Assembly (NCBI GenBank): GCA_963925015.1
Contig: CAWUTX010000037.1
Location: forward strand, 1-6,997
DNA: 6,997 nt
Direction of reading: 5' to 3'
Source of the DNA: JAQBXX01 sp963925015
GTDB lineage: Bacteria; Pseudomonadota; Gammaproteobacteria; SURF-13
Made by a program: the position numbers and the translations under genes. Below, in pieces: positions 6,923 to 6,997 of the stretch. Numbering within the stretch: the stretch's first letter is position 1; every line of letters starts with the position of its first letter. The notes below the pieces were generated by a model. That model saw only the letters and a program-made list of their open reading frames with translations, had not been told where the DNA came from and did no database searches.

Positions 6923-6997
6923 ATTATGGACTGGGGTCGATAAAAGTTTGGGGTAAGGGAGTTGGAAATTACTCAAGTAATAGCTTCGTCATTGCGA
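6923..6997. other. Non-coding right edge with a small inverted repeat
   Basis: No gene is supported in these 75 bases, which are AT-richer than the genes. ATTACT (6968-6973) and AGTAAT (6976-6981) form a perfect 6-bp inverted repeat around CA. The open frame on the minus strand here only extends an antisense shadow of the hlyD-like gene. Confidence 0.4.
6987..6997. repeat. Probable beginning of a dispersed CGTCATTGCGA-type repeat, cut by the window edge
   Basis: The last 11 bases read CGTCATTGCGA. This is recalled as the outer end of short inverted dispersed repeats (CGTCATTGCGA...GAAGCAATC type) found between genes in many proteobacteria. Only one end is visible, so the assignment rests on motif recognition alone. 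Confidence 0.35.

Noticed and set aside
5975..6976. 333-residue open frame on the minus strand running past the hlyD-like stop
   Set aside because: It begins at a TTG in AT-rich non-coding DNA without support, and most of it is opposite the hlyD-like gene.

Overview
The window (6,997 bp, all recognisable genes on the + strand, high GC) carries a type I secretion locus. It holds the 3' part of a gene for a repetitive, acidic secreted or surface protein, followed by the three parts of its likely export machine: a TolC-type outer-membrane factor, an ABC permease/ATPase and an HlyD-type membrane fusion protein. GC content, codon use, gene type and a dispersed-repeat-like motif at the right edge suggest a Gram-negative proteobacterium, perhaps a betaproteobacterium such as a Nitrosomonadales/Gallionella-like lineage. 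That placement is a guess.

Layout: (1) 2-1678, open at the left edge: six tandem 55-56-residue repeats (2-1000), then a non-repetitive C-terminal region of about 226 residues that looks like the secretion end of a large type I substrate; a clear intrinsic terminator follows (1712-1739). (2) 1746-2318: remains of a higBA toxin-antitoxin pair in the usual toxin-first order. HigB has lost an obvious start codon and is frameshifted just before its conserved C-terminal tail. HigA has a start and Shine-Dalgarno but carries a frame-changing deletion and an in-frame stop. (3) 2426-6901: a compact operon, tolC-like (2426-3652), ABC (3655-5751) and hlyD-like (5780-6901), with gaps or overlaps of a few bases. 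(4) 6902-6997: no gene; a weak terminator, a small inverted repeat and the probable start of a dispersed repeat cut by the window edge.

Together the three operon proteins would form a channel across both membranes that exports the upstream repeat protein in one step, guided by its uncleaved C-terminus. The gene content matches LapBCE/LapA-like adhesin export systems, but the N-terminus of the substrate lies outside the window, so a retention module cannot be assessed. The least ordinary points are the mosaic repeat array, the dead TA pair between substrate and exporter, and the HlyD start, where a well-placed ATG overlapping the ABC stop opens a 12-codon frame that stops just after the real HlyD frame begins. 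I saw no evidence of a wholly new system.
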